Source: Cupriavidus oxalaticus (GTDB lineage: Bacteria; Pseudomonadota; Gammaproteobacteria; Burkholderiales; Burkholderiaceae). From it: DNA of 64,000 nt. Below, one piece after another: positions 37,308 to 45,700 of this stretch (the stretch's first letter is position 1; every line of letters starts with the position of its first letter). The position numbers and the translations under genes are program-made. The stretch covers positions 1,860,001-1,924,000 of the forward strand of contig NZ_CP069812.1 in NCBI RefSeq assembly GCF_016894385.1, given 5' to 3'. The notes beneath the pieces are model-generated. The model was not told where the DNA came from. It did not search any database and saw only the letters and a program-made list of their open reading frames with translations.

Positions 37308-37385
37308 TGTATCTGGCGTGTACCTTCCAGTTGGGAGAGCGTATGCCTGCGTATCTGGGCTGGAGTGGAGATACAAGAGAATACA
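37308..37385. promoter_or_regulatory. operator-like cluster 5 between ohr and the Rrf2 gene
   Basis: Half-sites start at 37308 (TGTATC), 37319 (TGTACC), 37340 (CGTATG), 37350 (CGTATC), 37370 (GATACA) and 37380 (AATACA). Adjacent members of each pair are 10-11 bp apart, and the inverse pairs are about 30 bp apart. The near edges are 81 bp from the ohr start and 100 bp from the Rrf2 start. Confidence 0.5.
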
Positions 37386-37484
37386 AAGCCTGTCTCCGGA
37401 CCTGGAAGCAGCGTGTGCTGGCCTTGTGGTCCCCAAGGAAGTTGTATAGCATTGCAACTACGACAAATAAAGTCTGAGTAAGCC

Positions 37485-38042
37485 ATGTCCTACATCAGCA
37501 CAGGCGTCGAATACAGCCTGCACTGCCTGCTGTACCTGACGCGTTCGCGGGCGGCCGTGGAGGAAGCCAGCGTCCGTGATCTGGCTGAGCTTCAAGGCGT
37601 TCCGCACGACTTCCTGGCCAAGCTGTTCACCAAGTTGGCCAAGGCCGGGCTCGTGGTTGCGACGGAGGGCATCAAGGGCGGATTCCGACTCGCTCGGCCC
37701 GCCAATCAGATTACCGTTCACGATGTCGTGGTCGCGATCGACGGCGAGAAGGCGCTGTTCGACTGCCTCGAGATCCGTGGGCGCTGTGCCGTCTTCGATG
37801 ATCACGCACCGGGCTGGGCGACGCGTGGCGTCTGCTCGATTCACGCTGTCATGCAGGCCGCGGAGAAAGCCATGCGGGCGGAACTGAAGCGGCACACTTT
37901 GGCCGACCTTTCCCAGCGCGTTAACGACAAGACACCGGCCAGCTACGGGATGCAGGTTGTCCAATGGCTGTCGGATCGTGCGGCAAATCGGCGCGGCGAA
38001 AAGCCTGCGGCCACGCGCTCGGGTCCGCGCAGGAGCAGTTGA
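37485..38042 (+). CDS. Rrf2-family transcriptional regulator
   Basis: A 185-residue Rrf2 protein with an N-terminal winged helix (ISTGVEYSLHCLLYLTRSR, VRDLAELQGVPHDFLAKLFTKLAKAGLV, KGGFRLARP). Three cysteines at 94, 101 and 117 could hold an Fe-S cluster as in IscR/NsrR, although the spacing (7 and 16) is wider than in IscR. It may sense oxidants and control itself and the divergent ohr gene. Members of this branch without a cluster act by thiol switching, so both readings are open. Confidence 0.88.
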   Translation: MSYISTGVEYSLHCLLYLTRSRAAVEEASVRDLAELQGVPHDFLAKLFTKLAKAGLVVATEGIKGGFRLARPANQITVHDVVVAIDGEKALFDCLEIRGRCAVFDDHAPGWATRGVCSIHAVMQAAEKAMRAELKRHTLADLSQRVNDKTPASYGMQVVQWLSDRAANRRGEKPAATRSGPRRSS

Positions 38043-38094
38043 GGTCCGCTACGCAAATCCCCTGCGCACATCATCGTGACGACAGCTTAGTCCC

Positions 38095-38170
38095 TACATG
38101 TGATGTCCAGCGGGTTTTGAAAGGTCGCACCGCCCGCTATATTCAAATGTCGACATGGGCGTGCTTTTCT
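38095..38170. repeat. IS-derived direct repeat, copy A
   Basis: About 76 bp that match 40074-40150 with roughly 85% identity in the same orientation (shared blocks ATGTGATGTCCAGCGG, TTCAAATGTCG, GGGCGTGCTTTT). On the minus strand it encodes KSTPMSTFEYSGRCDLSKP, against KSTPAPTFECSGRSDPSKP in copy B, so both are ends of the same decayed transposase gene. The remainder of 38043-38284 shows no gene. Confidence 0.7.
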
Positions 38171-38284
38171 CTGTGGGAGTGTGACTGGCGATGCCTCAGG
38201 ACCGGGGGAGGGCAGCGCCTTGTCGCGACGGATGCGCAACGCCGCATCGCCCCCGCCGGCGCAGGGCACGCTTGCGTTTTCCTG

Positions 38285-38605
38285 CTAGACGAATGGCAGA
38301 GTTCTATCCGCAGAGAGAGCCATCTCTCTAACGTGATAAACCGTCGGCTCTCCCGCCAGGTATCCCTCCAATCCGGCCATGAACATCCGATGATCATCGC
38401 TCGGTTCGAAACCCAGCCGATGATCCTCGAGCGAGGACCATCGTACGATCAGGTTGAAGACTTCGGGCGTTTCAATGCCCTGTGCAAGCAGATGGCCGCC
38501 ATAGCCCTTCGCTCGGGCGAGCAGTGGCGCGACCTCGGCGAGAGCATCGGTAAACGTGTCGAGATGTTCCTCATGGACGGGCAGTAGTGCAATTTCGTAG
38601 ATCAT
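38285..38605 (-). CDS. antibiotic biosynthesis monooxygenase (ABM) domain protein
   Basis: A 106-residue dimeric ferredoxin-like-fold protein (IALLPVHEEHLDTFTDALAEVAPLL ... GYGGHLLAQGIETPEVFNLIVRWSSLEDH). Small ABM proteins are cofactor-free oxygenases or quinol-related enzymes. Here it lies 17 bp downstream of an NADPH:quinone reductase gene in the same direction, so an operon that handles quinones or electrophiles is likely, under the ArsR regulator next to it. Confidence 0.82.
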   Translation of the reverse strand: MIYEIALLPVHEEHLDTFTDALAEVAPLLARAKGYGGHLLAQGIETPEVFNLIVRWSSLEDHRLGFEPSDDHRMFMAGLEGYLAGEPTVYHVREMALSADRTLPFV

Positions 38606-38622
38606 GATGTTCCTTCAATGAA

Positions 38623-39612
38623 TCAGGCGTTCGCACTGTCGAGCTGCGCCAACGATCCGACCGCAATCGCGATTTTTCCCTGTAGGCCGTTGTTGGAACT
38701 CTCGAGTCGGGCGTGGGCGAGTGGGATGTCGGCGAGGGAATAGACTGCGCCTACATGCGGCCGCAGTTGGCCGCGCTCGACCAATGCGCTCAGTTCATCG
38801 AGCTTGCCGCGGTTCTGCCGTGTGAACACGAAGTGGTAGCTCGCGTTCTTGCCCCATGCCTGCATCACGTTCTGCGGCTGCGCGGTATCGACGATCGTGA
38901 CGACGCGGCCGAGCTGAGCGAGGGCGTCGGGGCTGCGGGACAGCGTGTTGCCGCCGATGGTGTCGAACACCACATCGACGCCTCGGCCGCCTGTTTCGCG
39001 CAGGATCGCGTCGACGTAATCCTCTTTCCGATAGTCGATGACCACGTCGCCCCCCAGACGTCTTGCGAACTCGAAGTTCGTGTCGCGTACGGTCGTGAAC
39101 ACTCTGGCCCCCATCGCTTTCGCGAGTTGGATCGCGATATGGCCGACGCCGCCCGCGCCGCCGTGGATCAGGATGTTTTCTCCCACGCGCAGCGCCGCAC
39201 GCGCGACCAGCGCTTCCCACACCGTGCCGCCAACGAGGCTAAGGCTTGCCGCTTCGACGTGGCTGATGGACGAAGGCTTCTTCGCTACGATGCTCTCGGA
39301 TGCAACATGGTATTCGGCATAGCTTCCGGGGCCGTCGAAGATCTTCGGGGTATACCAGACTTCGTCGCCGGGGATGAAGGCAGTCACACCGGGGCCGATT
39401 GCTTCGACGACGCCGGAGACGTCGTGGCCGGTAATGGCGGGCAGTGGCACCAGGTCGGCGTAGTCACCGCGCCGGACCTGATAGTCCAGGGGATTAATCG
39501 AAGTCGCCTCAACCCGGACCAGAACTTGTCCCGCCTGAGGCGAGGGCTTAGGTACTTTGCAAAGTTCGAACGCGTCGGGGCCGCCAAATTTCGTCAGTAT
39601 CAGTGCTTTCAT
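38623..39612 (-). CDS. NADPH:quinone reductase (zeta-crystallin-like MDR)
   Basis: A 329-residue medium-chain dehydrogenase/reductase without zinc ligands. It has the N-terminal GroES-like domain ([27 protein letters not shown]) and the NADPH motif [22 protein letters not shown]. Relatives reduce quinones or alpha,beta-unsaturated ketones. It is followed by the ABM gene and preceded by a 69-bp gap holding an ATATCGG-type operator that also occurs upstream of the arsR gene. Confidence 0.9.
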   Translation of the reverse strand: MKALILTKFGGPDAFELCKVPKPSPQAGQVLVRVEATSINPLDYQVRRGDYADLVPLPAITGHDVSGVVEAIGPGVTAFIPGDEVWYTPKIFDGPGSYAEYHVASESIVAKKPSSISHVEAASLSLVGGTVWEALVARAALRVGENILIHGGAGGVGHIAIQLAKAMGARVFTTVRDTNFEFARRLGGDVVIDYRKEDYVDAILRETGGRGVDVVFDTIGGNTLSRSPDALAQLGRVVTIVDTAQPQNVMQAWGKNASYHFVFTRQNRGKLDELSALVERGQLRPHVGAVYSLADIPLAHARLESSNNGLQGKIAIAVGSLAQLDSANA

Positions 39613-39647
39613 TGCGAGGTGTCTCCGGTTAATTTCGATAAAACGGG

Positions 39648-39667
39648 ATATCGGTAAATATCGATAT
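39648..39667. promoter_or_regulatory. ArsR-type operator upstream of the quinone reductase gene
   Basis: ATATCGGTAAATATCGATAT lies 36 bp before the quinone reductase start. The same 20-mer with one change (G for T at position 8) occurs in inverse orientation at 39994-40013, before the arsR gene. Confidence 0.7.
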
Positions 39668-39681
39668 ACCTAGACAAAAAA

Positions 39682-39984
39682 TTACAGATCATTCCCGATG
39701 AGCCGGGCGAGGGCGCTGATGGTTTCTTCGTTCCGCTTGTAGTAAGTCCACTGCCCGATACGCCGGACCTCGACCAGGCCCGCGCGTTGCAGCGTGGCAA
39801 GGTAATCCGACACCGTTGATTGCGACAGTCCAACCCCTTCCTGGATGCTGCTCACGCAAACGCCCACTGTGTGGACGTCGCCCTCATCCTGCGGCGGGAA
39901 GTTCTTCACGGGATCTTTCAAGCCGCGCAGGATCTCGAGGCGTGTCCGGTTCGAGAGTGCTTTGAAAATTTCGAGCAGGTCCAT
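39682..39984 (-). CDS. ArsR-family transcriptional repressor
   Basis: A 100-residue winged helix protein (IFKALSNRTRLEILRGLKD; LSQSTVSDYLATLQRAGLVEVRRIGQWTYYKRNEE). It has a single cysteine (Cys43, VGVCVSSIQ), no metal-binding ELCV/CxC motif, and hence is probably not an arsenic or zinc sensor; relatives of this type respond to electrophiles or quinones. It reads in the same direction as the quinone reductase and ABM genes, and matching operators lie before arsR and before the reductase gene. Confidence 0.88.
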   Translation of the reverse strand: MDLLEIFKALSNRTRLEILRGLKDPVKNFPPQDEGDVHTVGVCVSSIQEGVGLSQSTVSDYLATLQRAGLVEVRRIGQWTYYKRNEETISALARLIGNDL

Positions 39985-39993
39985 GACGGAATT

Positions 39994-40013
39994 ATATCGA
40001 TATTTCCCGATAT
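39994..40013. promoter_or_regulatory. ArsR-type operator upstream of the arsR gene
   Basis: ATATCGATATTTCCCGATAT, reverse complement ATATCGGGAAATATCGATAT, begins 10 bp upstream of the arsR start codon. It supports negative autoregulation. Confidence 0.7.
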
Positions 40014-40073
40014 GTCAATGAGGGGTGCAGCCGGTGTTGAATCGCCGGGTGACCGTAACAAGCCATCTAGCAT

Positions 40074-40150
40074 TACATGTGATGTCCAGCGGTTTTGATG
40101 GGTCGGAGCGCCCGCTACATTCAAATGTCGGTGCGGGCGTGCTTTTTGTG
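40074..40150. repeat. IS-derived direct repeat, copy B
   Basis: The second copy of the sequence at 38095-38170, same orientation, about 1.98 kb away. Here it is continuous with the transposase remnant described below. The two copies bracket the ABM, quinone reductase and arsR genes. Confidence 0.7.
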
Positions 40151-40513
40151 CGGGGTTGGAGTCTTTTGCGGGGTTCCCGTCGGGCGGTGGTGCTGGCCTG
40201 AGACGACAGAGTTGTGACCAAGGGTGGGGCGGTTGAACGCGCGCCGGCAAAGTTGAAATGTCCGCGCGCTTGGCTGAGTCCGCAGCCCCCGCCAGGGCCG
40301 TCCTCCTGAAGCCGCAAGACCAGCCGTCTGACGTGCCGGGCACTGATGCCCAGCCGCTCGGCAGCGCAGCACCAGACGTTCCACCTGACGCCGCGACAAG
40401 CCGAGCTTCTCGGCGGCGCGCCAGACCGCCAGGCCATGGTCGACCACGGCCTGAATCACCTTGAGCCGATCGAGTTCGCGCATCGTCATCGTGATGGTCT
40501 CTGGTTGGCGCAT
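40080..40513 (-). pseudogene. decayed ISNCY-type transposase
   Basis: The minus strand starts with MTMRELDRLKVIQAVVDHG and AAEKLGLSRRQVERLVLR, the helix-turn-helix N-terminus of ISNCY-family transposases. The frame then breaks, and a second helix-turn-helix (AAERLGISARHVRRLVLRLQEDGP) appears in another frame, followed by RGHFNFAG and the C-terminal residues. The catalytic core is missing. The duplicated motif suggests two remnants joined by recombination or an internal rearrangement. Confidence 0.7.
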
Positions 40514-40570
40514 CGCGGCCTCCGGTCTCGGACGGACGGAAAGCCGCCAGCATGCCAGTCCCGGCAAGGG

Positions 40571-40642
40571 GGTACGACATGTCTATTTGGCTCAGGTACG
40601 ACAATTCTATTTGGCTCAGGTACGACAATTCTATTTGGCCGT
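40571..40642. repeat. 24-bp tandem repeat, three copies, at the IS remnant end
   Basis: Units at 40571-40594, 40595-40618 and 40619-40642 read GGTACGACA(T/A)(G/T)TCTATTTGGC with the tail TCA or CGT. They lie just outside the 5' end of the transposase remnant and are probably the terminal iterons of the element. Nothing further is seen from 40643 to 40865. Confidence 0.75.
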
Positions 40643-40865
40643 GACACCGCTGGTTCGCATAATGTATGTTATGTCAAATCACTGATCCGGCTCCGCAACC
40701 CAATGCTGGCGCAGCATTCAGGAAAGAAACTCCTCTATCGCGTGATGCGCGCCGGCTTTGCCGCCCAGCCGTGAATCGCCCAGGGCCGCGGAGGCGCGGA
40801 TCCCGACAACGCGGACGGCCAGGTGCCGACTGAGCGCCGGCATCTGGCCGTCCGCGTTTCAGGCT

Positions 40866-41321
40866 TCAGTGAACCTGCATGCCACGCATGGCGTGGATGC
40901 GCCCATGATGCCGCATCAGTTCGTCATACTGGCGCTGGAGCATGGCGCTGGCTTCCGGTGGCAGCGGCTTCATCATGACCGACTGATACTCGCGCCTGGC
41001 GGCTTCTTCCTCGTGCTCGCACATGCCCAGGATCGCATCGTCGTTGTTCGGTTGCAGCATGTGGCGCAACGCCATCCAGCTGCGGAACAACGTGCCTTGC
41101 ATGCTGCCGCGCTCGGCCGGGTCGCCGCCCATGGCGCTGACCATCGATTGCAGTTCCCGCACCGAGCCGCGGCAGGATTCCGCGGTGCTGGCGAGAATGT
41201 CGCGAAGCTGTGCATCGTGCACATTGCTGGCCCCGCTGGTGCAGGCCAGTTCGCTGTCCTTGCCAGCCGCGATCAGCTGGTTCAGGGCGAAGACACTTCT
41301 TTGTTGCTGGGTTTCGGCCAT
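40866..41321 (-). CDS. PA2169/DUF2383-like four-helix protein
   Basis: A 151-residue soluble, mostly helical protein (SVFALNQLIAAGKDSELACTSGASNVHDAQLRDILASTAESC, then EEEAARREYQSVM). This is the ferritin-like DUF2383/PA2169 family pattern, of unknown function. Acidic residues and histidines could bind a metal, but I cannot identify a full di-iron set. The ATG follows GGGAGAAAG. It stands alone. Confidence 0.75.
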   Translation of the reverse strand: MAETQQQRSVFALNQLIAAGKDSELACTSGASNVHDAQLRDILASTAESCRGSVRELQSMVSAMGGDPAERGSMQGTLFRSWMALRHMLQPNNDDAILGMCEHEEEAARREYQSVMMKPLPPEASAMLQRQYDELMRHHGRIHAMRGMQVH

Positions 41322-41573
41322 GGCTTTCTCCCATCATTTCAGCCGGCGAGGCCGGCGTTTGCGCGAATCGCCAGATTGCCACGAGTGTCATGTCAGAGTC
41401 TGAGCATTGATCCCCGTGGCGCGTGACGAACCTCGTAAGAATTTTAGGCGCGAGTTCTCCGTATGGGATAGAAACTCAGGCGCATGGCGGATGTCACGCA
41501 TGAGTTCTGGCGCTGATGGATTGTGGAGCACCCCGGACCAGGGGCGTCAGTAGCGTGAGTGGCCTGAGTGGCG

Positions 41574-42584
41574 TCAAAGAACGATATTGTGCTCCACCTT
41601 TGGCTTGGCAATATCGCTCTTTTCGCCAAGCATCTCCATGAGCTCGCGTTCGATCTTCTGGCAGATCTGGGCCATGGGCACGTCATTGGCGTTTCCTTCA
41701 AACGGATTTTCCGTGCTTTCGCCCACCTGCTCCAGTGAGAGGTACATCCACGAGATCATCGTGCTGAATGGAATGACCAGCCAGATCATGTTGCCATGCA
41801 TGAACCCTGAAACGCCGGCATTGAGCTTTTCGAATTCCGTCAGCATGCCAAAAGGCAGCAGCAGGCAAAAGGTACGGACAAAGAGCTTGTTGATGACCGC
41901 ATATTGCCTGGGATACGGATAGTCCTTGATACGCTCCGCCCGTCCTTGCTGCGTGAAGAAGCCCCTGATCGATCCTCCCAACTCCATATAGAAGGCATTG
42001 CTGATCTCGCCGGCGTCAAGGAACCGCTTGATCGTCGCTGACTGGGTGCCCAGCAACTGGCTGGCCTTGCTCTCGGCCCGCGCAAGGGAGTCGAGTTCGG
42101 CTTGTGACAGATACCGCGCGAGCGCCGCTTCCAATGGCGTCTCCCACTCCGGGACCCGGTAGTACTTTCTTCGGTACTCCACGCTGGACGCCTTGCCCGC
42201 GCTTTCCCAGATCCTTGGTGTTCTTAGCTGGTAGCGCAGCGCCGTCAGCCAGGCGCAATGCCGGAGAATCAGTTCCCTGGCGCCCGCCTGCCCTGCCAGG
42301 AATTCCCGGCTCATCACACCCAGACTCCGGCTGCCATTCAGAATCTCGGTCCAGATCTGATGGGCCTCCAAGGCCCTGCTGTAAGTCTGCACGTTCCTGA
42401 AGCCCACGATGAATGAAGTGGCCGTTCCCAGAAGCACCACAACCGCGACGGGGATCGACAGCCATTTCAGTCCGAGCAGCTGATAGAGGAGGACTGGCAG
42501 TGATGCGCACGCTACCGAGGCATAGAGCTGCCGTCTCGACCAGAACGTGAACTCGGATATTGAGTACGATTTTCCAAGGTGCAT
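41574..42584 (-). CDS. bestrophin family channel protein
   Basis: A 336-residue membrane protein of the bestrophin/RFP-TM family (UPF0187). The N-terminal segments (LPVLLYQLLGLKWLSIPVAVVVLLGTATSFIVGFRN) are followed by ARALEAHQIW-type sequence (YSRALEAHQIWTEI), the conserved RYPRQYAVINKLFVRTFCLLLPFG-like region and EQVGESTENPFEGNANDVPM, the acidic loop near the C-terminus. Bacterial members form anion or cation channels. It stands alone, 252 bp upstream of the helical protein gene. Confidence 0.88.
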   Translation of the reverse strand: MHLGKSYSISEFTFWSRRQLYASVACASLPVLLYQLLGLKWLSIPVAVVVLLGTATSFIVGFRNVQTYSRALEAHQIWTEILNGSRSLGVMSREFLAGQAGARELILRHCAWLTALRYQLRTPRIWESAGKASSVEYRRKYYRVPEWETPLEAALARYLSQAELDSLARAESKASQLLGTQSATIKRFLDAGEISNAFYMELGGSIRGFFTQQGRAERIKDYPYPRQYAVINKLFVRTFCLLLPFGMLTEFEKLNAGVSGFMHGNMIWLVIPFSTMISWMYLSLEQVGESTENPFEGNANDVPMAQICQKIERELMEMLGEKSDIAKPKVEHNIVL

Positions 42585-42740
42585 GGTGCATGCGCTCTTA
42601 GCGGCGTGTCAGGTCACAGGATCGGGGGTGGCGGGTCGAGGTTCGAACCGTCGACTGCCAACATGGCCGACCGTCCTCATTCTTGACAAGATAGCTGCCA
42701 GGAATCCGGTTTTGTCATGGTGATGTGGCCAGCCGCCGGA

Positions 42741-45700
42741 CTAATTGCGCCCCGCCGCCAGCCGCGCCAGTGCGGTATCGATGGCGCCCACGGACGCGTG
42801 CAGGCCGGCCGCATGCGCTTCGTCCCTGAGCTGGTGCAGATTCTCGTGAAGCGCCGGCGTGCCGCCACCCTCCTCTTCCTGTCCGGCGCTGACCAGGGCG
42901 CGGCCCCGGCGGATCAGGAAGTCGCCCCACGGAAACGGCTCAGGCCGCATGTAATCCTGTAGCGCCGCGAGGTAGCGATCCGCCTCCTGCCAGCGTCGCA
43001 ACGACACGGAAACGTCGATCGCGGCTTCCAGCAGGTCGACGTGGCAATGGCTCACGCAGCCCTGCGCCAGGATCGCCTCGGCCTGCCGCAAGGCGTGGAG
43101 CTGCCGGCCGGGATCGCGTGCGGTGCGTGCCAGGAAGCCCAGCACGGTGGGCCCGGAGTAGCGCAGTCCGCTGGCGTGGCTCAGTTGCAGCGCCTCGTCG
43201 AGCAGTGCCTCGGCTTCCTGCATCTGGCCGAGCGCGCCGAGGGCGAGGCCAAGCCGCGCCAGCACCTCGGCTTCGAAGCGCCGTGCGCCCAGCCGGCGCG
43301 TCAGCGCCAGCGCCAGCCGCGCGTGCGCTTCGGCGTGCGGCCAGTCGCCGGCCAGCTGCGCGGTCGAGGTCATCACATCGTAGGCCAGCATCTCGCTGCG
43401 CGCATCGCCGATGCGCTGCGCCAGGCGCAGCCCTTCCTCGCAGCTGGCCCGCGCAGCATCGAGCTGGTTGCGGAACAGCTCCACCGCGCCCACCATCGGC
43501 AGGTTGGCGCATTCGATGCGGACAAAGTCGTGTGCCCGCGCCAGCCCGACGCAGCGGACAAAGTGCGCATGGGCGGTCATCATGCGGCCTTGCTGGTAGT
43601 AGGCATCGCCGAGCCCGCCCAGCGCACGCGCCTCGCCCAGCACCGATCCGGCCGCGCGCGCGTGGCCGAGGGCGCGCTGGTGGGCGGCGAGGCACCGGTC
43701 CATGTCGCCCATCGGAAAATAAAGATTGCCGCGCAGCGATTCGATCTCGGCCAGCCGCTCGGACTGGCCCAGCTCGGCGGCGGCCTGCTCGGCCTCGTGC
43801 AGCGCTGACAGGGCCTCGTCATGGCGGTCGAGCAGGCGCAAGGCAGCCGCAGTGCCCTGCCATACCCGGGCCTGTTGCGCCGCCCCGCTCGCAAGCGGCT
43901 GGGCCTGCCGGAACGCTTGCAGGGATTGCGCGGCCAGGCCCAGGTCCAGCGCCAGTTCGCCATGCAGGCAGGCAAGCGCATGCCGGCAGGCGGCATCGCT
44001 GTCCAGCCGCTGCGCGCGCTCGACCAGGCGCAGCGCGCGCTCGCCGCGGAAGTGCACCGCCTCGTGCCGTGCCGCAGCGGCATAGGCCTCGGGCGCACCG
44101 GGATCGCCCGCGGCATCCAGGTGCTCGGCCATCAGTGCCGGGTCCCTGCCCTCGTACCAGGCCGCCGCGCGCCGGTGCAGGTTCTGCCGGCGCGACTTGA
44201 GCAGCGACGCGTACACCGCCTCATGGATCAGCGCGTGCATGAACAGGTAGTCGTCGCCTTCCGGCCGCGTCATGGCGGCCATGACCAGGCGCTCGCACGC
44301 GTAGTCAGGGTCCTGGATCAGGTGCCGCAGCGCAGCGGGGCTGAAGCGCTGGCCCAGCACGGCAGCGGCCTGCAGCGCCTGCCGGTCCGCGGTGGAAAAG
44401 CGGTCCAGCCGCGCCAGCACGATGCTCTGCAGCGTCCCGGGCAGTTCCTCGATGCCCTCTTCCGCGCCCGCCTCGGCGCCGCGCAGCAACTGGTCGAGGA
44501 ACAGGGGATTCCCTTCGGCCCGGCGGATGCAGGAAGTGGCGACTGCCGGATCGACCTGCCGGTAGCAGGCGGCCAGTTCGTGCGCTTCGGCATCGTCGAG
44601 CGGGCCGAGGTCGATGGTGGTCAGCGGCGCGCCCTGGCTGGTCGCGCGCCAGGCCGCATCGACCGGGTCGTGCTCCGGGCGCACGGTCAGCACCAGGACC
44701 AGCGCATGGCTGCGCGTTGCCGCCGCCAGCTGCGCCAGGCAATCGAGCACCGTGCGCTCGGCCCAGTGCACGTCTTCAACCACGATCAGCAACGCTCGCG
44801 CGGCGCTGCGGCGGGTGGCCAGCGTCACCATCAGCCGCTGGGCGCCGCGCTGCCTGCTGGCGGGGTCCATCGCGGCCAGCGCGGCGGCATGCTCGGGGGA
44901 CTGGGGCAGCTCCAGCATGTCGCGCACGAACATCAGGTCTTGCTCGGCAAGTTGCCAGGCCGTGAGCGTGCCTTCGGTGGCAGCCGCGTTGCTGCCTTTC
45001 GCGCCGGAACCCCGCGCGGCGCCCACCAGGCTGTGCGCGAGCATGCGCATGGGATCGCCGCCGCTGCCCGCGCCGAAGTCAAGCACCAGGACCCGGTGCG
45101 CCTCCAGGCCGCGTTCGCGCGCCAGCGCGACAAAGCGTCCGGCCAGCCGGCTCTTGCCGATGCCGGCCTCGCCACGGATCAATACGACGCGGCCGTGGCC
45201 CGAGCGCAGGCAGCTGTCGGCCACACCGGCCAACTGGGCCAGTTCCGCGTGCCTGCCGACGAAGGCGTGCTCGGCCGGCGCCTGCTCCACCCCAAGGAAA
45301 CGCCGCACGCGCCACAGCGGGATCGGTTCGGCTACGCCGGGTAGCACGGCGCGGGCCACGCAATCGGCTTCCAGGCGTCCGGGCAGCGCCTGGTAGACCC
45401 GGTTGGATACCATCGTGCCGCCAGCCTCGGCGGCTTCCATCGCCTGCAAGGCCACGCCGACCGGGCCGCCGGTCAGCGTCATGTTGCTGTCGTCACAGGC
45501 CGCCAGCACCTGCCCGCTTGCCAGGCCGACGCGGGCCTGCAGCCGCGACCCGGCGGCACCGGCCAACCGCGCCAGCGCTGCATGCAGCGCCCCGGCGGTG
45601 TGCAGCGCGCGCTCGGCGTCGTTGCCGTGCGCCACCGGAACCCCAAACACGATGGTCAGCCGGGTGCCGATCTCATCGGTAATGTGGCCGCCACAGGCGC

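Noticed and set aside
40571..40642. Three tandem 24-bp units considered as a CRISPR array
   Set aside because: There are no spacers between units and they adjoin a transposase remnant, so terminal iterons are a better explanation.
42635..42655. GTCGAGGTTCGAACCGTCGAC, which resembles a tRNA T-arm
   Set aside because: The flanks do not fold into acceptor, D and anticodon arms on either strand, so it is only a near-palindrome.
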